Assembly (NCBI GenBank): GCA_905198835.1
Contig: CAJKDY010000005.1
Span: 1 to 64,000 of the forward strand
Source: an uncultured Eubacteriales bacterium
GTDB lineage: Bacteria; Bacillota; Clostridia; Oscillospirales; Oscillospiraceae
Direction of reading: 5' to 3'
Length of the DNA: 64,000 bases
In this document: positions 24,111-32,651 of the stretch, piece by piece
Layout: each line of letters starts with the position of its first letter
Position numbering within the stretch: position 1 is the stretch's first letter
Program-made: the position numbers and the translations under genes
Notes under the pieces: model-generated
Database searches by the model: none
The model's input: only the letters and a program-made list of their open reading frames with translations
What the model was told of the DNA's origin: nothing

Positions 24111-25451
24111 TTCTGTCATTCCCGCTTTGATGGCCTTCAGCGCGATGGCGCACTCCAGCCTTTTGCGCTCCAAAAGGCAGCCGACCTCATGGGGCACGGA
24201 AATGTCTCCGTTCACCGCCAGATTGGAAGCGCTGCACCCGCCGCTACAATAGAACCGGGCCCAGCAGGTCTTACACTTTTCCCTGGTGTAGATGTTCAAC
24301 CCGGCGAAGCGCTTACTGACCTCACGGCGAAAGGTGCCGTCATAGAGGTTGCCCAAGAGGTATTCGTCATTCCCCACAAATTGATGGCAGGGATAGATAT
24401 CACCGTCCGGCGTGATGGCCACATACTCGCACCCTGCCCCGCAGCCCCGGAGGCGCTTGATGACACAGGGACCCTGGGCCAGGTCTACGTTGAAGTGGAA
24501 AAAGTTGACCTCCGGGCGCTGCCGGAGAGCCTCAGCCAGCTTTTCATACTCGGCCTCGATGGCAGCCACATCCTCCTCCCGGAGCGCCCAGGGCTTGTCC
24601 GCCTCGGACACCACCGGCTCTACCGACAGATGCTTGAAACCCAGATCGGCAAAGTGGAGCACGTCCTGAGCGAAGTCCAGATTGTTGCGGGTGAAGGTGC
24701 CCCGGATGTAGTAATCCTTGGTCCCCCGCCCTGCTACCAGCTTTTGGAACTTGGGGACGATCACGTCGTAGCTCCCCTGCCCGCCGGGGGTGGGGCGCAT
24801 ATGGTCGTTGACCTCCTTGCGGCCGTCCAGAGAGAGGACCACGTTGGACATCTCCCGGTTCACATACTCGATGATGTCGTCATTGAGCAGCATACCGTTG
24901 GTGGTGATGGTAAAGCGGAAGTTTTTATCCTTCTCCTTCTCGATGCTCCGGGCGTACTCCACGGTCCTTTTCACCGTGTCCATGGCCATCAGCGGCTCGC
25001 CGCCGAAGAAGTCCACCTCCAGATTGCGCCGCTTGCCCGAGCGTTCCACCACGAAGTCGATGGCCCGTTTGGCCGTCTCGAAGGACATGGTCATGCGCTT
25101 ACCGGTGCCAAAGTCGCCGGTGGAGGCAAAGCAGTAGCGGCAGCGGAGGTTGCAGTCGTGGGACACGTGAAGGCAAAGGGCCTTGATGGGCGGTTCCTCC
25201 CCCAGATAGGCCATGGCGGGAGCGTCAATGTAGTCGTCGCCGGTAAAAAGCAGCCCCGCGTCATAGAGGCCCTTCAGCTCGTCCCAGGCCGGGCCGGCGT
25301 TTTCCGGCTTTGCGCTGAAGTCCGGGACCTGGCCTTGGATCGCGATCAGTTCATTGAGCGTATCGTAGGCGGCCTGGTCCAGCACGTGAACAGCGCCGCT
25401 GTTGACGTCCACTGCGATATAAACGCCCAGAGCTTCAAAGGTATGTACCAT
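24108..25451 (-). CDS. scfB: SCIFF peptide thioether maturase (radical SAM/SPASM)
   Basis: A 447-aa radical SAM enzyme that installs thioether cross-links in the SCIFF peptide encoded just upstream. The [4Fe-4S]/SAM motif is CNLRCRYCF near residues 100-108. The C-terminal SPASM region has CGAGCEYVAITPDGDIYPC and CKTCWARFYCSGGCSASN, binding auxiliary Fe-S clusters. An N-terminal RiPP-recognition-like segment (residues about 1-80) precedes the radical SAM barrel. The ATG at 25451 has AAAGGA 8 bases upstream. Gene pairing with scfA is near-universal in Clostridia; the cellular role of the product is unknown. Confidence 0.95.
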   Translation of the reverse strand: MVHTFEALGVYIAVDVNSGAVHVLDQAAYDTLNELIAIQGQVPDFSAKPENAGPAWDELKGLYDAGLLFTGDDYIDAPAMAYLGEEPPIKALCLHVSHDCNLRCRYCFASTGDFGTGKRMTMSFETAKRAIDFVVERSGKRRNLEVDFFGGEPLMAMDTVKRTVEYARSIEKEKDKNFRFTITTNGMLLNDDIIEYVNREMSNVVLSLDGRKEVNDHMRPTPGGQGSYDVIVPKFQKLVAGRGTKDYYIRGTFTRNNLDFAQDVLHFADLGFKHLSVEPVVSEADKPWALREEDVAAIEAEYEKLAEALRQRPEVNFFHFNVDLAQGPCVIKRLRGCGAGCEYVAITPDGDIYPCHQFVGNDEYLLGNLYDGTFRREVSKRFAGLNIYTREKCKTCWARFYCSGGCSASNLAVNGDISVPHEVGCLLERKRLECAIALKAIKAGMTE

Positions 25452-25483
25452 AATTCGATTCCTTTCTCCCAAAAAGCATGGAA

Positions 25484-25509
25484 ATGGGGTGGGCACGGGC
25501 CCACCCCAT
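25484..25509 (-). promoter_or_regulatory. Hairpin between SCIFF peptide and maturase genes
   Basis: A perfect 10-bp stem ATGGGGTGGG (25484-25493) with its complement (25500-25509) and 6-base loop lies 17 bases after the peptide stop. On the minus strand it is followed by TTTCCATGCTTTTT, only a weak T run. It probably acts as a partial terminator or an mRNA-end stabiliser that keeps peptide mRNA above enzyme mRNA. Confidence 0.7.
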
Positions 25510-25525
25510 CCGATACGGTGTGTGT

Positions 25526-25675
25526 TTAGCGGTTAGCTTCGTTCTCACACTTCTGGTTGGCCACGGTGCAGGAGGTCTTGCAGGCGGACTGGCAAGACGT
25601 CTGGCACTCGCCGCAGCCACCGTGGGCGGCGCTCTTCTTGAGGGTCGCGCCGTTCAAGGTGCGGATATGCTCCAT
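25526..25675 (-). CDS. scfA: SCIFF peptide (six cysteines in forty-five residues), ribosomal peptide precursor
   Basis: A 49-aa peptide, read directly from the minus strand. It begins MEHIRTLNGATLKKSA and contains six cysteines at positions 21, 24, 28, 32, 36 and 43, ending in ENEANR. This matches the SCIFF family, the ribosomally made substrate of the adjacent radical SAM maturase, which forms Cys thioether links. GAGGAGG lies 8 bases before the ATG. The gene is below usual length cut-offs and is easily missed. Function of the mature peptide is not established. Confidence 0.96.
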   Translation of the reverse strand: MEHIRTLNGATLKKSAAHGGCGECQTSCQSACKTSCTVANQKCENEANR

Positions 25676-25739
25676 TGGTTTTCCCTCCTCGTTTTCCTTG
25701 GTTGAAAGGGATTATACCACACCTTCCCGGAAATTTCAA

Positions 25740-26153
25740 TCACTTTCGCCGTTTTTTCTTGGGGCGGGCGCCAAAAAGTCCAGCCAAGGCCCCACCGCAC
25801 AGACAGCCGCACCCCAGCGGCAGGCCGCCCTCCTCGATGGCCACAGTCTTATAAAGGACCAGGCCTACGGTGAGGAGGATTAAGAAAAGTACCAGCCCTG
25901 TCAGCAGTCCCACAATGAGACTGCGGCCCTTGCAGCGGCTCACCGCCGCCGCGCCGCCTGTCAGACTACCCAGCACGCAGGCACACACGCTCATAACGCC
26001 GGTATGCTCCCGGCTCAGCGTTCCCCGGGAGATCAGTAGCGCACAGACAAAGAGGACCAGCAGGCTCACTGCTGCGGCCACCACCGCGCCGATGAGCACC
26101 TGGGTCATACACCGCAGATACCATGCCCCCGGCTCCTCCTCTGGCTTTCCCAT
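25740..26153 (-). CDS. TIGR04086 family membrane protein
   Basis: A 137-aa protein with four predicted membrane helices (about residues 18-42, 50-72, 80-102 and 110-128) and a Lys/Arg-rich C-terminal tail (PKKKRRK). It matches the TIGR04086/YrzE-like family, whose clostridial members sit directly upstream of the SCIFF peptide gene, as here. It may help export, anchor or sense the SCIFF peptide; this is inferred from conserved neighbourhood only. Its ribosome site GGAGGG lies inside the 3' arm of a hairpin (see 26154-26203). Confidence 0.82.
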   Translation of the reverse strand: MGKPEEEPGAWYLRCMTQVLIGAVVAAAVSLLVLFVCALLISRGTLSREHTGVMSVCACVLGSLTGGAAAVSRCKGRSLIVGLLTGLVLFLILLTVGLVLYKTVAIEEGGLPLGCGCLCGGALAGLFGARPKKKRRK

Positions 26154-26203
26154 AAAAAAGTCCCTCCCTCCACGTCTTTAGCAAAGACTATGAAGAGAGG
26201 GAC
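26154..26203 (-). promoter_or_regulatory. Hairpin with T6 between yajC and the SCIFF module (attenuator or SD-sequestering)
   Basis: Outer stem GTCCCTC (26160-26166) with GAGGGAC (26197-26203) encloses a second stem GTCTTT/AAAGAC (26174-26179, 26183-26188). On the minus strand the outer stem is followed by TTTTTT and then directly by the ATG at 26153. The same arm provides GGAGGG, the ribosome site. The element could terminate yajC transcription or hide the ribosome site of the membrane-protein gene. Confidence 0.6.
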
Positions 26204-26226
26204 GAGTTTATGACAAGGGCTCCGGC

Positions 26227-26505
26227 TTATTTACCGTCCTCGCTGACCTGGGTGCCCTTAGTGGAGACCGCCCACTTGGTGAATTCGATGCGGACGCGGT
26301 CAGCGCCGGTCTCGATGACGATGGTATTGTCCTTTACCGCGCAGATGGTGCCCACGATGCCGCCGATGGTGGTGATCTCGTCCCCCACGGCCAGGCTGTT
26401 GCGCATTTCGGTAGCCTGCTTTTTGCGCTTGTTCTCCGGGCGAATGAGCATAAAGTACATCAGCGCCAGCATGGCGACCATAATAATGATCATAGAATAA
26501 TCCAT
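26227..26505 (-). CDS. yajC: Preprotein translocase subunit YajC
   Basis: A 92-aa single-span membrane protein: hydrophobic residues 4-20, then the signature YFMLIRPENKRKKQATEMRN and a beta-rich cytosolic domain (VGDEITTIGGIVGTI). It associates with SecDF and the Sec translocon. AGGAGGGG precedes the ATG. It follows tgt and queA on the same strand, the classical queA-tgt-yajC order, but has its own promoter. Confidence 0.95.
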   Translation of the reverse strand: MDYSMIIIMVAMLALMYFMLIRPENKRKKQATEMRNSLAVGDEITTIGGIVGTICAVKDNTIVIETGADRVRIEFTKWAVSTKGTQVSEDGK

Positions 26506-26521
26506 AATACCCCTCCTGTGT

Positions 26522-26568
26522 ATTCAAGCGACTTGAATCATTATAACGGCTTTTCCGCATTTTGGCAA
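26522..26568 (-). promoter_or_regulatory. Promoter of yajC with a dyad at the start site
   Basis: Minus-strand TTGCCA (26563-26568), 17-base spacer, TATAAT (26540-26545). At the expected transcription start lies a perfect dyad ATTCAAG-CGA-CTTGAAT (26522-26538), which could be an operator or a 5' hairpin. Confidence 0.72.
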
Positions 26569-26600
26569 GAGGTTTTTTGCTAAGGGCATCCGCGGCGGCC

Positions 26601-27737
26601 TTAGTCGGGCAACTTGGCATCCAGTTTTTGGCTGTATTCCGCCCGAAACGCCTCAAACGTACCGTTGTCCAGAGCCTCACGGATACGCTCCATCAGGGTG
26701 TTGTAGAAATAGAGGTTGTGCATCACGGCAAGGCGCATAGCCAGCATCTCGCCGGAGATCAAGAGGTGGCGGATATAGGCTCTGGAAAAATGTTGACAGC
26801 TCGGGCAGTGGCAGGTGGGGTCAATGGGTCGGTCGTCGTCCTTGTACTTTTCGTTCTTGATGTTCAGCGTACCCTCCCAGGTGTAGAGTTTGCCGTGGCG
26901 GGCGTTGCGGGCGGGCATGACGCAATCAAAGAAGTCCACGCCCCGCCAGACCGCCTCGATGATATTGCCCGGCGTGCCCACACCCATGAGGTAGCGAGGT
27001 TTGTCCGTAGGCATGTAGGGCTCCACCGCGTCGATGACGTCGTACATGGTATGGGTGGGCTCGCCCACGGCCAGGCCGCCGATGGCGTAGCCGTCGCAGC
27101 CGAGCTTGGCGATCTCCTTCATGTGCCAAACGCGAAGGTCCGGGTAGACGCCGCCTTGGTTGATACCAAAGAGCATCTGCCGGGGATTCACGCAGCCAGG
27201 GGCGGCGTTGAGAGCGTCGTGCTTGACCTTACACCGCTCCAGCCAGCGAAGAGTTCTCTCACAGGAGGCCTTGACATACTCATAGGTGGAGGGATTCTCC
27301 ACACACTCGTCAAAGGCCATGGCCACATCGCTGCCAAGGTCGGACTGGATGGTCATAGACTCCTCCGGGCCCATAAAGACCTTGTGACCGTCGATGTGGC
27401 TGGCAAAGGTAACGCCCTCCTCCTTAATATCCCGCAGCTGGGCCAAAGAAAAGACCTGAAAGCCGCCGGAGTCGGTGAGGATGGGTCCGTCCCAGTTCAT
27501 AAATTGGTGGAGTCCGCCCAGTCGGCGGATCAGCTCATTGCCGGGCCGGAGATGGAGGTGATAGGTATTGGACAGCTCGATCTGACAGCCCAGGTCCTTC
27601 AGATCCAAAGCGGATACCGCGCCCTTGATAGCCCCTTGGGTGCCTACGTTCATAAAGACCGGCGTCTGGGCCGTGCCGTGAGCGCAGGTAAAGACGCCCC
27701 GACGGGCCCGACCTTCCGTTTTCAGCAGTTCAAACAC
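26601..27737 (-). CDS. tgt: tRNA-guanine(34) transglycosylase
   Basis: A 378-aa enzyme that exchanges G34 of Asp, Asn, His and Tyr tRNAs for preQ1 in queuosine synthesis. The catalytic barrel shows LTDSGGFQVFSL (with the general Asp near residue 92), GVGTPGNIIEAV and MPARNARHG. The zinc site is CHCPSC followed by His in AVMHNLYFY. It lies 12 bases after queA, so the two consecutive queuosine steps are co-transcribed. Confidence 0.97.
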   Translation of the reverse strand: MFELLKTEGRARRGVFTCAHGTAQTPVFMNVGTQGAIKGAVSALDLKDLGCQIELSNTYHLHLRPGNELIRRLGGLHQFMNWDGPILTDSGGFQVFSLAQLRDIKEEGVTFASHIDGHKVFMGPEESMTIQSDLGSDVAMAFDECVENPSTYEYVKASCERTLRWLERCKVKHDALNAAPGCVNPRQMLFGINQGGVYPDLRVWHMKEIAKLGCDGYAIGGLAVGEPTHTMYDVIDAVEPYMPTDKPRYLMGVGTPGNIIEAVWRGVDFFDCVMPARNARHGKLYTWEGTLNIKNEKYKDDDRPIDPTCHCPSCQHFSRAYIRHLLISGEMLAMRLAVMHNLYFYNTLMERIREALDNGTFEAFRAEYSQKLDAKLPD

Positions 27738-27749
27738 GCATAGGCCTCC

Positions 27750-28775
27750 TCACGAAATAAACATGGCGTCGCCAAAGGAGAAAAAGCGGTAGCGCTCCCG
27801 CACTGCCTCCTGGTAGGCTGCCAGCACATGCTCCCGGCCCGCCAGGGCGGACACCAGCATAATAAGGGTGCTCTCGGGCAGATGAAAATTGGTCACCAGG
27901 GCGTCCAGCACCTTAAAGCGGTAGCCGGGGTAGATATAGATGCCAGTCCAGCCCGAGCCCGCCTTCAGCACGCCGTCCTCCCCCGCCCAGCTCTCCACAG
28001 TGCGGCAAGAAGTGGTGCCCACGCAAATGACCCGGCCACCGTTGGCCTTGGCTGCGTTGACGGCGTCGGCGGTCTCCTGGGGCACGGTGCAGAATTCCTT
28101 GTGCATCTCATGGTCCTCTAAGTTTTCCTCTCCCACAGGCCGAAAGGTGCCCAGGCCCACATGGAGGGTCACATAACAGACCTTGACGCCCATGGCCTGG
28201 ATCTGGGCCAAAAGCTCCTTGGTGAAGTGAAGCCCAGCCGTGGGCGCGGCGGCGGAGCCGGTCTCCTTGGAGTAAACAGTTTGGTAGCGCTCCCGGTCCT
28301 GCAATTCGGCCTTGATATAGGGGGGCAGGGGCATCTTGCCAAGGCGCTCCAGTACCTCCAGAAAAATACCGTCGTAGTCGAATCGGACCAGGCGGTTGCC
28401 GTCGGGCAGCACTTGGGCGATCTCCGCGGTGAGCTCGCCGTTGCCAAAGATCAACCGAGCTCCTTGACGGAGCTTGCGGCCTGGCCGGACCAGGCACTCC
28501 CAGGTCTTATTTCCCCGGTCGGTCAACAGCAGCACCTCGCAGGCGCCGCCGCCCGGCTCGCGATGGCCGATGAGTCGGGCGGGCAGGACCCGGGAATCGT
28601 TGAGCACCAGGCAGTCGCCGGGTCTCAAATAGCTTGGCAGATCGTAAAAATGCGCGTGACCCACCGCCCCGGAGGTCTTGTCCAGGGTCATCAGACGAGA
28701 GCTGTCCCGGCGCTCCAGCGGCGTTTGGGCGATCAGCTCCTGGGGCAGATCGTAGTAAAAATCAGAGGTTTTCAA
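27750..28775 (-). CDS. queA: S-adenosylmethionine:tRNA ribosyltransferase-isomerase
   Basis: A 341-aa enzyme that transfers ribose from SAM to preQ1-tRNA, making epoxyqueuosine. Family motifs [36 protein letters not shown] and [13 protein letters not shown] are clear. The start is TTG (28775): the family N-terminus ([11 protein letters not shown]) begins there, and AAGGAG lies 11 bases upstream, overlapping the stop of the SpoIID-like gene. Upstream partner of tgt. Confidence 0.96.
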   Translation of the reverse strand: MKTSDFYYDLPQELIAQTPLERRDSSRLMTLDKTSGAVGHAHFYDLPSYLRPGDCLVLNDSRVLPARLIGHREPGGGACEVLLLTDRGNKTWECLVRPGRKLRQGARLIFGNGELTAEIAQVLPDGNRLVRFDYDGIFLEVLERLGKMPLPPYIKAELQDRERYQTVYSKETGSAAAPTAGLHFTKELLAQIQAMGVKVCYVTLHVGLGTFRPVGEENLEDHEMHKEFCTVPQETADAVNAAKANGGRVICVGTTSCRTVESWAGEDGVLKAGSGWTGIYIYPGYRFKVLDALVTNFHLPESTLIMLVSALAGREHVLAAYQEAVRERYRFFSFGDAMFIS

Positions 28776-28790
28776 GCTGCTTATTGCTCC

Positions 28791-30464
28791 TTACTGGATG
28801 GTGATGTCGGTGTAGTAGAAGTTCAGAATATCCCGGTAGCCGTAGCCCTGCTTAGCCATGGCGTAGGCGCCCCACTGGCTCATGCCCACATTATGGCCCC
28901 AGCCGGTGCCGTTGAAGGCGAAGACCTTCTCACCACCGCCTCCGTTCTGGCTCTGGGCGGGGATCAGACTTTGGACGCCGCTTTGGGTGATCACGTAGCT
29001 CTCCTCCCCCAGCGCTCCTACCGTGCCATCGCCGCTGATGGCATAGAGCCCGCCAATGCTTGGGGCGTTGGCGGCTCCGGCGATGGCGTAGCCGCCGGCC
29101 TGGGCGCCGCCGGAGGATGTGATGGAAAAGCGGATGGAGTTGAGGTTAAAGACGCTACGGATCCGGCCACGTTCAAAGGTGTTGCTTTTGCCGTTGCTGT
29201 CGGTGACGGTAACAGCGATCACGTTACCGGTAGGGCTGAGTTTGGTGGTGATATTGGATATTTCGGCGCAGGTATAACCCAAACCGTTGAGCCTTGCTTG
29301 AAGGTCCGCAGCGGTCCAGGTCTTGGTCCAGCGATAGTAGGACAGCTGGGACTTGCTCATGAACTGGACAGCGTATTCCTCGTATGGGTCGATCTTACCC
29401 TTTAAGTAGGGGTGATCATACCCGTTGACGTTCTTATTGTCCTCGCTGGCGCCGCCGTTGCTGGAATAATAGAGCGCGTCGATGCGCTTACCGTTATAGT
29501 AGAGCATCTGGCCCGCCGTCTCGTCCACGGCCTGATTGGTGCTGTCGCCCACGCCGGCAGCGCCCTTGTAGGCCTGGCAGTCGGTGGTGGGACAGAGGTC
29601 AAAGTGTTGCGCGGCGTGAGGTTGGCGGGAACCTCCGGCGTAGGTCCGGGCGCACACCGCCTGGGCCTTCAAAGCCTCCAGAGGCCAGGAGGTGCTCATC
29701 TCGTAAGGCACGACGCACTTGACATAGTCCTCCAGCTCGATCATGTTGACCACGGTGGATTCGCCTCCGCCGATGCGCTCAAAACGGAAGCCGCCGTAGC
29801 AACTGAGGTTCTCATTATAGGAGGTGACAGGCTTTACCCCCTCCCCGGCCAGTGGCAGCACGCCGAAGGCGCCGCTCTCACCGTCCTGATCGGCGTCAAA
29901 CTGGAACAGGATCTTCGTAGAGCCCGCAGGGACTACGCTGTAGCCGTAGCCGCTGGTCTCACCCAGAGTGCCCCCCACGGCGTCAGCGGCTTCCTGCGCG
30001 GCGGCGCGACGGTTATAGGAGCCGGCGCGGACATAATATGTACCCTTCACCCAGGCCACAAAGCCGCCATCTACCGTCTCCGCGGCAGCCTGGGCGGAGG
30101 AAAAGTCGGCATACGTACCGGGCAGCTGGACATGGAAACAGCCCACTGTGCCTCGGCCCGCGTCCGTATAGCTGTACCCGCCGGAGCTTGTCAGGTACTG
30201 GTTCTGGGTGATGAGGACGCTGATCTTACTCTCAGTAGTCCAGCCCAGAGTCACAAACTGCCGCTGGGCGTCGTAATAGCCCAGGTTGTAGCCCCAGCCG
30301 GACTTGTTACGCAGGTTGGCCGCGGCCACGCGGGTATCCGTATTATTGTATAGGTAAGATAGGCCAATGCGCTTGACCGTCTCCCCCGCGGCCTGCGCCT
30401 TGAAAGGCAAAAGCGGGGCAAGCAGCAGGCATAGCGCCAACAAAGTCGACAGTTTTTTCTTCAT
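28791..30464 (-). CDS. SpoIID/LytB domain exported protein
   Basis: A 557-aa secreted protein. The signal peptide is MKKKLSTLLALCLLLAPLLP to about residue 27. A SPOR-like region with two related segments (AQAAAETVDGGFVAW and YVRAGSYNRRAAAQEAADAV) spans about 80-190, and a C-terminal SpoIID domain runs from about residue 230 (ELEDYVKCVVPYEMS, ALKAQAVCARTYA) to the end (GWGHNVGMSQWGAYAMA). SpoIID-type proteins are lytic transglycosylases acting on denuded glycan. The ATG at 30464 has GGAG 6 bases upstream. Probably an amidase-enhancer or spore-cortex paralogue and not the core engulfment SpoIID. Confidence 0.88.
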   Translation of the reverse strand: MKKKLSTLLALCLLLAPLLPFKAQAAGETVKRIGLSYLYNNTDTRVAAANLRNKSGWGYNLGYYDAQRQFVTLGWTTESKISVLITQNQYLTSSGGYSYTDAGRGTVGCFHVQLPGTYADFSSAQAAAETVDGGFVAWVKGTYYVRAGSYNRRAAAQEAADAVGGTLGETSGYGYSVVPAGSTKILFQFDADQDGESGAFGVLPLAGEGVKPVTSYNENLSCYGGFRFERIGGGESTVVNMIELEDYVKCVVPYEMSTSWPLEALKAQAVCARTYAGGSRQPHAAQHFDLCPTTDCQAYKGAAGVGDSTNQAVDETAGQMLYYNGKRIDALYYSSNGGASEDNKNVNGYDHPYLKGKIDPYEEYAVQFMSKSQLSYYRWTKTWTAADLQARLNGLGYTCAEISNITTKLSPTGNVIAVTVTDSNGKSNTFERGRIRSVFNLNSIRFSITSSGGAQAGGYAIAGAANAPSIGGLYAISGDGTVGALGEESYVITQSGVQSLIPAQSQNGGGGEKVFAFNGTGWGHNVGMSQWGAYAMAKQGYGYRDILNFYYTDITIQ

Positions 30465-30493
30465 AAGAAGCTCCAATCTGTACCAAAGGAAAA

Positions 30494-30522
30494 TTGACAC
30501 CGGGGAAAAGGTGTGCTAACAT
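30494..30522 (+). promoter_or_regulatory. Sigma-A promoter of asd-dapA-dapB
   Basis: TTGACA (30494-30499), 17-base spacer, TAACAT (30517-30522). The leader to the asd ATG is only about 100 bases, too short for a lysine riboswitch, and I see none. Confidence 0.7.
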
Positions 30523-30629
30523 TACGTTGTATTGCTTTCAATATTATACTGGGTCGGGCGGCTGTTTTCAACGCTTTTTTGCAAAAACCCCCAGGAAATC
30601 CTTTCCCGGTCCAGAAGGAGGTCAATGAA

Positions 30630-31718
30630 ATGGAAAAGTATCAAGTGGGCGTGGTAGGCGCCACAGGTATGGTGGGACAGCGCTTCATCACGCTTTTGGC
30701 GGGCCACCCCTGGTTCCAGCTGAAGGTGGTTGCGGCCAGCGCCCGCTCTGCAGGGAAACGCTATGAGGACGCCGTAGGCGCCAAGTGGGCCATGGACGCC
30801 CCCATCCCCGCCGAGGCCCGGGACCTGATCGTAATGAACGCCACCGAGGACGTAGACAAGATTGCCGAACAGGTAGACTTCATCTTCTGCGCCGTGGATA
30901 TGAAAAAGGACGAGATCCGCGCGCTGGAGGAGCGCTACGCCAAAGCCGAGTGCCCGGTGGTGTCCAATAACTCCGCCCACCGCTGGACGGAAGACGTGCC
31001 CATGGTCATTCCCGAGGTCAATCCCGACCACATCCAAGTCATCGACGCCCAGCGCAAGCGCCTTGGGACCAAGCGGGGCTTTATCGCCGTCAAGTCCAAC
31101 TGCTCCATTCAAAGCTACGTCCCCGCCTTGTCTCCCCTGCGGCAGTTCGGCATCACTAAGGTACTGGCCTGCACCTACCAGGCCATCTCCGGCGCGGGCA
31201 AGACTTTCGAGACCTGGCCGGAGATGGTGGATAACCTGATCCCCTACATCGGCGGCGAGGAGGAGAAGTCAGAGCAGGAGCCGCTGAAGGTTTGGGGCAC
31301 GGTGGAAAACGGCGTTATCAAAACGGCCGCTTCTCCCGCCATCACCGCCCAGTGCCTGCGGGTGCCCGTCTCCAACGGACACACCGCCGCCGTCTTCGTC
31401 AGCTTTGAAAAAAAGCCCACTGAAGACGAGATGAAGGCCATCTGGGCTTCCTTCCGGGGCCGGGCCCAGGAGCTGAAGCTGCCCACCGCCCCCAAGCAGT
31501 TCATCCACTACTTTGAAGAACCCGACCGGCCCCAGGCCAAGCTGGACCGGGAGCTGGAGGGCGGCATGGCTGTGTCCGTGGGCCGTCTGCGCCCCGACAC
31601 CCAGTATGACTACAAGTTCGTCTCCCTGTCCCACAACACCCTCCGGGGCGCTGCCGGCGGCGGCGTGCTGCTGGCGGAGCTTCTCTGCGCTGAAGGATAC
31701 ATCGACCACAAGGCCTAA
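30630..31718 (+). CDS. asd: Aspartate-semialdehyde dehydrogenase
   Basis: A 362-aa NADP enzyme that reduces aspartyl phosphate to the semialdehyde, the branch point to lysine, diaminopimelate, threonine and methionine. The N-terminal VGVVGATGMVGQRF binds NADP and the catalytic Cys is in KSNCSIQSY (near residue 155). The size and the Cys context fit the archaeal/fungal-type Asd class rather than the E. coli type. The ATG at 30630 is chosen because AAGGAGG lies 8 bases upstream. First gene of the dap operon. Confidence 0.95.
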   Translation: MEKYQVGVVGATGMVGQRFITLLAGHPWFQLKVVAASARSAGKRYEDAVGAKWAMDAPIPAEARDLIVMNATEDVDKIAEQVDFIFCAVDMKKDEIRALEERYAKAECPVVSNNSAHRWTEDVPMVIPEVNPDHIQVIDAQRKRLGTKRGFIAVKSNCSIQSYVPALSPLRQFGITKVLACTYQAISGAGKTFETWPEMVDNLIPYIGGEEEKSEQEPLKVWGTVENGVIKTAASPAITAQCLRVPVSNGHTAAVFVSFEKKPTEDEMKAIWASFRGRAQELKLPTAPKQFIHYFEEPDRPQAKLDRELEGGMAVSVGRLRPDTQYDYKFVSLSHNTLRGAAGGGVLLAELLCAEGYIDHKA

Positions 31719-31739
31719 GTCTGGAAAGGAGTCATTTCT

Positions 31740-32627
31740 ATGCGTGAGCCTGTTTTTACCGGGACCTGTACCGCCATTGTCACACCCTTTGACCAGCACG
31801 GCGCGGTGAATTTCGACGCCTTTGGCCGCCTTCTGGACGACCAGATCGCCCGGGGCGTGGACGCCATCTGCATCTGCGGCACCACCGGCGAATCCTCTAC
31901 CCTCTCCATCCGGGAGCATGTATCCGTGGTGGAATACGGCGTCAAGCGCATCGCCGGTCGGGTCAAGGTGGTGGCCGGCGCGGGCAGCAACGATACCTCC
32001 GCCGCCGTCTACCTCTGCCAGCACGCCCAGGATTCCGGCGCGGACGCGCTGTTGCTGGTGACGCCCTACTACAACAAGACCACCCAGGCCGGCCTGATCC
32101 GCCACTATGAATACATTGCCGACCGCGTGAACATCCCTATGATCCTCTACAATGTGCCCAGCCGTACCGGTGTGTCTTTTACTGCCGAGACGTACAAAAC
32201 GCTGGCCCAGAATCCCAGGATCAACGGCGTCAAGGAGGCCAGCGGCAACTTCTCTCTCCTGGCCCACGCCCTTTCTATCTGTCCCGACGACTTCTACTTC
32301 TGGTCGGGCAACGACGATCAGGTGGTGCCCATGATGAGCGTGGGCGCTAAGGGCGTGATCTCCGTGTTGTCCAACATCGCGCCGGAGACCATGGTAGAGA
32401 TGAGCCATCTGTGTTTGGAAAACAAGTTTGCCCAGGCGGCCAAGCTGCAGTTGGAGTATATGGACCTGATCGACGCTCTCTTCTGCGAGGTCAATCCCAT
32501 CCCCGTCAAGACCGCGCTGAACCTCCTGGGCGTGGAAGCCGGACCGTTGCGCCTGCCCCTTTGCGAGATGTCGGAAAAGGATCTGGAGACGCTCAAGTCC
32601 GCCATGGCGGGCAAGGGTCTCCTCTAA
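31740..32627 (+). CDS. dapA: 4-hydroxy-tetrahydrodipicolinate synthase
   Basis: A 295-aa TIM-barrel enzyme condensing pyruvate with aspartate semialdehyde. Motifs ICGTTGESSTLS, the catalytic Tyr in LYNVPSRTG and the Schiff-base Lys in GVKEASGN (near residue 163) are all visible. AAAGGAG lies 8 bases before the ATG. It feeds diaminopimelate for peptidoglycan and dipicolinic acid for spores, which fits the sporulation genes elsewhere in the window. Confidence 0.97.
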   Translation: MREPVFTGTCTAIVTPFDQHGAVNFDAFGRLLDDQIARGVDAICICGTTGESSTLSIREHVSVVEYGVKRIAGRVKVVAGAGSNDTSAAVYLCQHAQDSGADALLLVTPYYNKTTQAGLIRHYEYIADRVNIPMILYNVPSRTGVSFTAETYKTLAQNPRINGVKEASGNFSLLAHALSICPDDFYFWSGNDDQVVPMMSVGAKGVISVLSNIAPETMVEMSHLCLENKFAQAAKLQLEYMDLIDALFCEVNPIPVKTALNLLGVEAGPLRLPLCEMSEKDLETLKSAMAGKGLL

Positions 32628-32651
32628 GCCAGAGAAAGGACCGATGCACCG

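Noticed and set aside
30523..30629. Lysine riboswitch upstream of asd
   Set aside because: The leader is only about 100 bases and lacks the expected helices, so no L box can fit.
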